From Planctomycetota bacterium (lineage in GTDB: Bacteria > Planctomycetota > SZUA-567), in contig JAJBTL010000157.1 of NCBI GenBank assembly GCA_020860865.1, positions 4,337-11,185 of the forward strand: 6,849 nucleotides of DNA. The letters run 5' to 3'. The notes under the pieces are model-generated. The model was not told the origin of the DNA, did no database searches, and was given only the letters and a program-made list of their open reading frames with translations. Numbering within the stretch: the stretch's first letter is position 1; each line of letters starts with the position of its first letter. The translations under genes were made by a program, and so were the position numbers. Below are positions 5,089 to 6,849 of this stretch, in pieces.

Positions 5089-5745
5089 ATGACCACATCC
5101 ACCGAAGAAGCCAAGCCGAAACACGGTTGGCTCGAAGAAAACTTTGAGGAGTTGATTCTTGTCGTACTCCTCATCATCATGGCGGGCATCATGGGAATTC
5201 AGGTATTTTCCCGTTACGCCCTGAAGTCGTCCCTGGTCTGGTCCGAGGAGTTGACCAGGTACATGTTCATTTGGTCCGGTTTCCTCTCCATCGCCTACTG
5301 CGCCAGGAAGAAGCTTGGCCTCCGGGTCGATCTCCTCATTCATTACCTGCCGACGAAAGTCGGTTTCGCGATGACGATAATCGCCCTCATCCTTGAAGCC
5401 ATTCTCTTTATTTACCTCATGCCCTTCGCCTACCGCATCATGATGCTGGCGGTGGACACCGGCCGTCTCAGCCCGGCGACGCAGATTCCCATGTGGATGA
5501 TGCAGTCGGCGCCGTTTATCGGATTCGGCCTTGCCGCCCTCCGCATTATCCAGCGGGTATACCGGGAACTCACCGGCCAGACCATCGAAGTGCCGAAGAC
5601 GGTCGAAGATGAAGCGGTTACCCATTTCGTGGAAGAAGCCGAAGAAGATCTGAAAGCCGGCCATTCAACCGATGAATCGCTGCGGAAAAGCTGGACCTAC
5701 CGTTTCACCAAGAAGCCCTCTTCCCGAAGGGAGGACAAAAAATGA
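5089..5745 (+). CDS. TRAP transporter small permease (DctQ family)
   Basis: A 218-residue inner-membrane protein with four predicted transmembrane segments (about 21-41, 56-72, 91-112 and 133-155). The signature WSEELTRYMFIW (51-62) at the start of the second segment is typical of DctQ small subunits of tripartite ATP-independent periplasmic transporters. The small subunit pairs with the large DctM subunit and a periplasmic solute-binding protein to import carboxylates or sugar acids using an ion gradient. The start at 5089 has a GAAAGGA site 8 nt upstream. The C-terminus is a charged, Glu- and Lys-rich cytoplasmic tail of about 55 residues (163-218), longer than in many DctQ proteins. Its TGA overlaps the ATG of the large permease by 4 nt, indicating translational coupling. 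Confidence 0.93.
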   Translation: MTTSTEEAKPKHGWLEENFEELILVVLLIIMAGIMGIQVFSRYALKSSLVWSEELTRYMFIWSGFLSIAYCARKKLGLRVDLLIHYLPTKVGFAMTIIALILEAILFIYLMPFAYRIMMLAVDTGRLSPATQIPMWMMQSAPFIGFGLAALRIIQRVYRELTGQTIEVPKTVEDEAVTHFVEEAEEDLKAGHSTDESLRKSWTYRFTKKPSSRREDKK

Positions 5746-6849
5746 GCGTACCCGTCATTATTCTTCTGTTCTTTATCTTCCTCGCCCTCGCCGTGCCGAT
5801 CAGTTCCGCTCTTGCGATGGTTGCCGCCATCCCGGGCGCTTTCGACGACTCCTTTACCGCCTCCGGCGGCTATATCGTCCGCTCGATGATCAGCGGCATC
5901 GATTCCTTTCCGCTTCTCGCCATTCCAATGTTTGTCCTTTCCGGTGTCATCATGGCCCGGGGCGGAATCTCAAAAAAGCTTTTTGAAGTCTGTCTTTACT
6001 TTATCGGCACCATGACGGCCGGCATGCCCTGCGCCGTCGTTATCACCTGCCTGTTCTACGGCGCCATTTCCGGTTCGGCTCCGGCGACGGTGGCGGCGGT
6101 CGGCTCCATGACCATTCCGATTCTCGTCAATATGAAATACGACAAAGTGTTCGCCGTCTCCCTGGTGGCCATCGCCGGCGGCCTCGGCGTCATTATCCCG
6201 CCGAGCATTCCGTTCATTCTCTACGGCACCGCCTCCGGTGCGTCCGTTGGCAAGTTGTTCATGGCCGGCATCCTCCCCGGCATCCTCATCGCCGTTCTTC
6301 TCATGGGCTACGCCGTCATCTACTGCAAGAAATACGGCGAAGACCATGCCAGTATCGAAACCGCCGTGCACGAACTGCGGTCGAAGGGTTTTGGCCGGTT
6401 GTTGTTCGAAAGTATCTGGGCGCTTCTGACCCCGGTCATCATTCTCGGTTGTATCTACACGGGCGTCGCCTCGCCGACGGAAGCGGCGGTCATATCGGTG
6501 TTCTACTCACTTATCGTGGCGATTTTCTTCTACAGGACGATCAAGCTGTCCGATCTTTTCGACATTTTCCGCGAAGCCGCCCGGACCTATGCGCCGATTC
6601 TCTTTATTCTCGCCGCGTCGGTGGCGTTTTCCCGCGTCCTCACCATCATGCAGGTGCCGACAATCATCCGTGACACCATCTTCAACAACTTCTCGTCCGG
6701 CGTCGCCATCCTCATCGTCATCAATATCGCGCTGCTGTTTGTCGGCATGATTATGGACGTCGGCCCGGCCATCATGATTCTCACGCCAATCCTCCTGCCG
6801 ATTGTCAGGGAAATCGGCGTCGACCCGGTCCACTTCGGCGTTATCATGG
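5742..6849 (+). CDS. TRAP transporter large permease (DctM family), incomplete at the window end
   Basis: The frame is open from ATG 5742 to the end of the window: 369 codons, with an estimated 50-60 missing, since DctM proteins usually have about 425 residues. It is hydrophobic throughout with many membrane spans. DctM landmarks are visible: FYGAISGSAPATVAAVGS (105-122), IPPSI (152-156), and the VASPTEAA block (242-249). It is the ion-coupled transport channel of the TRAP system, in the inner membrane. GAGG-like purines (GGGAGGA, 5729-5735) inside the end of the small-subunit gene serve as ribosome binding site, and the ATGA overlap couples the two. The solute-binding subunit is absent from the window and should lie downstream or elsewhere. 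Its substrate is not readable from the permease; context suggests a cyclitol-derived or keto-sugar acid. Confidence 0.95.
   Translation, partial: MSVPVIILLFFIFLALAVPISSALAMVAAIPGAFDDSFTASGGYIVRSMISGIDSFPLLAIPMFVLSGVIMARGGISKKLFEVCLYFIGTMTAGMPCAVVITCLFYGAISGSAPATVAAVGSMTIPILVNMKYDKVFAVSLVAIAGGLGVIIPPSIPFILYGTASGASVGKLFMAGILPGILIAVLLMGYAVIYCKKYGEDHASIETAVHELRSKGFGRLLFESIWALLTPVIILGCIYTGVASPTEAAVISVFYSLIVAIFFYRTIKLSDLFDIFREAARTYAPILFILAASVAFSRVLTIMQVPTIIRDTIFNNFSSGVAILIVINIALLFVGMIMDVGPAIMILTPILLPIVREIGVDPVHFGVIM

Overview
The window is an accessory catabolic locus with every gene on the + strand, from a fairly GC-rich bacterium. Codon use favours GGC, GCC, ATC, GTC and TTC, Shine-Dalgarno sites are strong, and there is a TRAP-type (sodium- or proton-driven) carboxylate/sugar-acid transporter. 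The gene mix (creatininase-family hydrolase, two zinc alcohol dehydrogenases, a TIM-barrel epimerase, an Ldh_2-type oxidoreductase and TRAP permeases) suits a sugar-degrading anaerobe or environmental bacterium. I cannot assign the phylum from the sequence.

Layout: positions 3-167 are the 3' end of an Ldh_2 (malate/L-lactate dehydrogenase-like) gene. A small cupin follows (236-595). Next is a creatininase-family hydrolase (664-1607) broken by a one-base frameshift at the C run 1312-1315, which also seems to stop early compared with its family. A 13-bp hairpin (1663-1694), a likely terminator, ends this first group. Then comes a 147-bp near-palindrome (1724-1870) bounded by TA dinucleotides, which looks like a miniature inverted-repeat transposable element. 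The second group holds two tandem paralogous zinc-dependent medium-chain dehydrogenases (1926-2981 and 3031-4068), a 195-nt hairpin-rich gap (4069-4263), a sugar-phosphate isomerase/epimerase-type TIM barrel (4264-5067), and the small (5089-5745) and large (5742 to the window end, incomplete) TRAP permease subunits, which overlap by 4 nt. No TRAP solute-binding protein gene lies in the window.

How the genes may work together: an IolM-like zinc dehydrogenase, an IolN-like creatininase-family hydrolase and an IolO-like TIM-barrel epimerase are the three signature enzyme families of the inositol pathway described in Thermotoga maritima. There, scyllo-inosose is oxidised to a diketo-inositol, the ring is opened by hydrolysis, and the keto-hexonate formed is epimerised. 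The window could encode a related cyclitol or keto-sugar-acid route fed by a TRAP transporter, with the Ldh_2 enzyme as a reductase for a keto-acid product. This is inferred from family combination, not shown. The frameshift means that the ring-opening step may be lost in this strain, or that the assembly has an error there.
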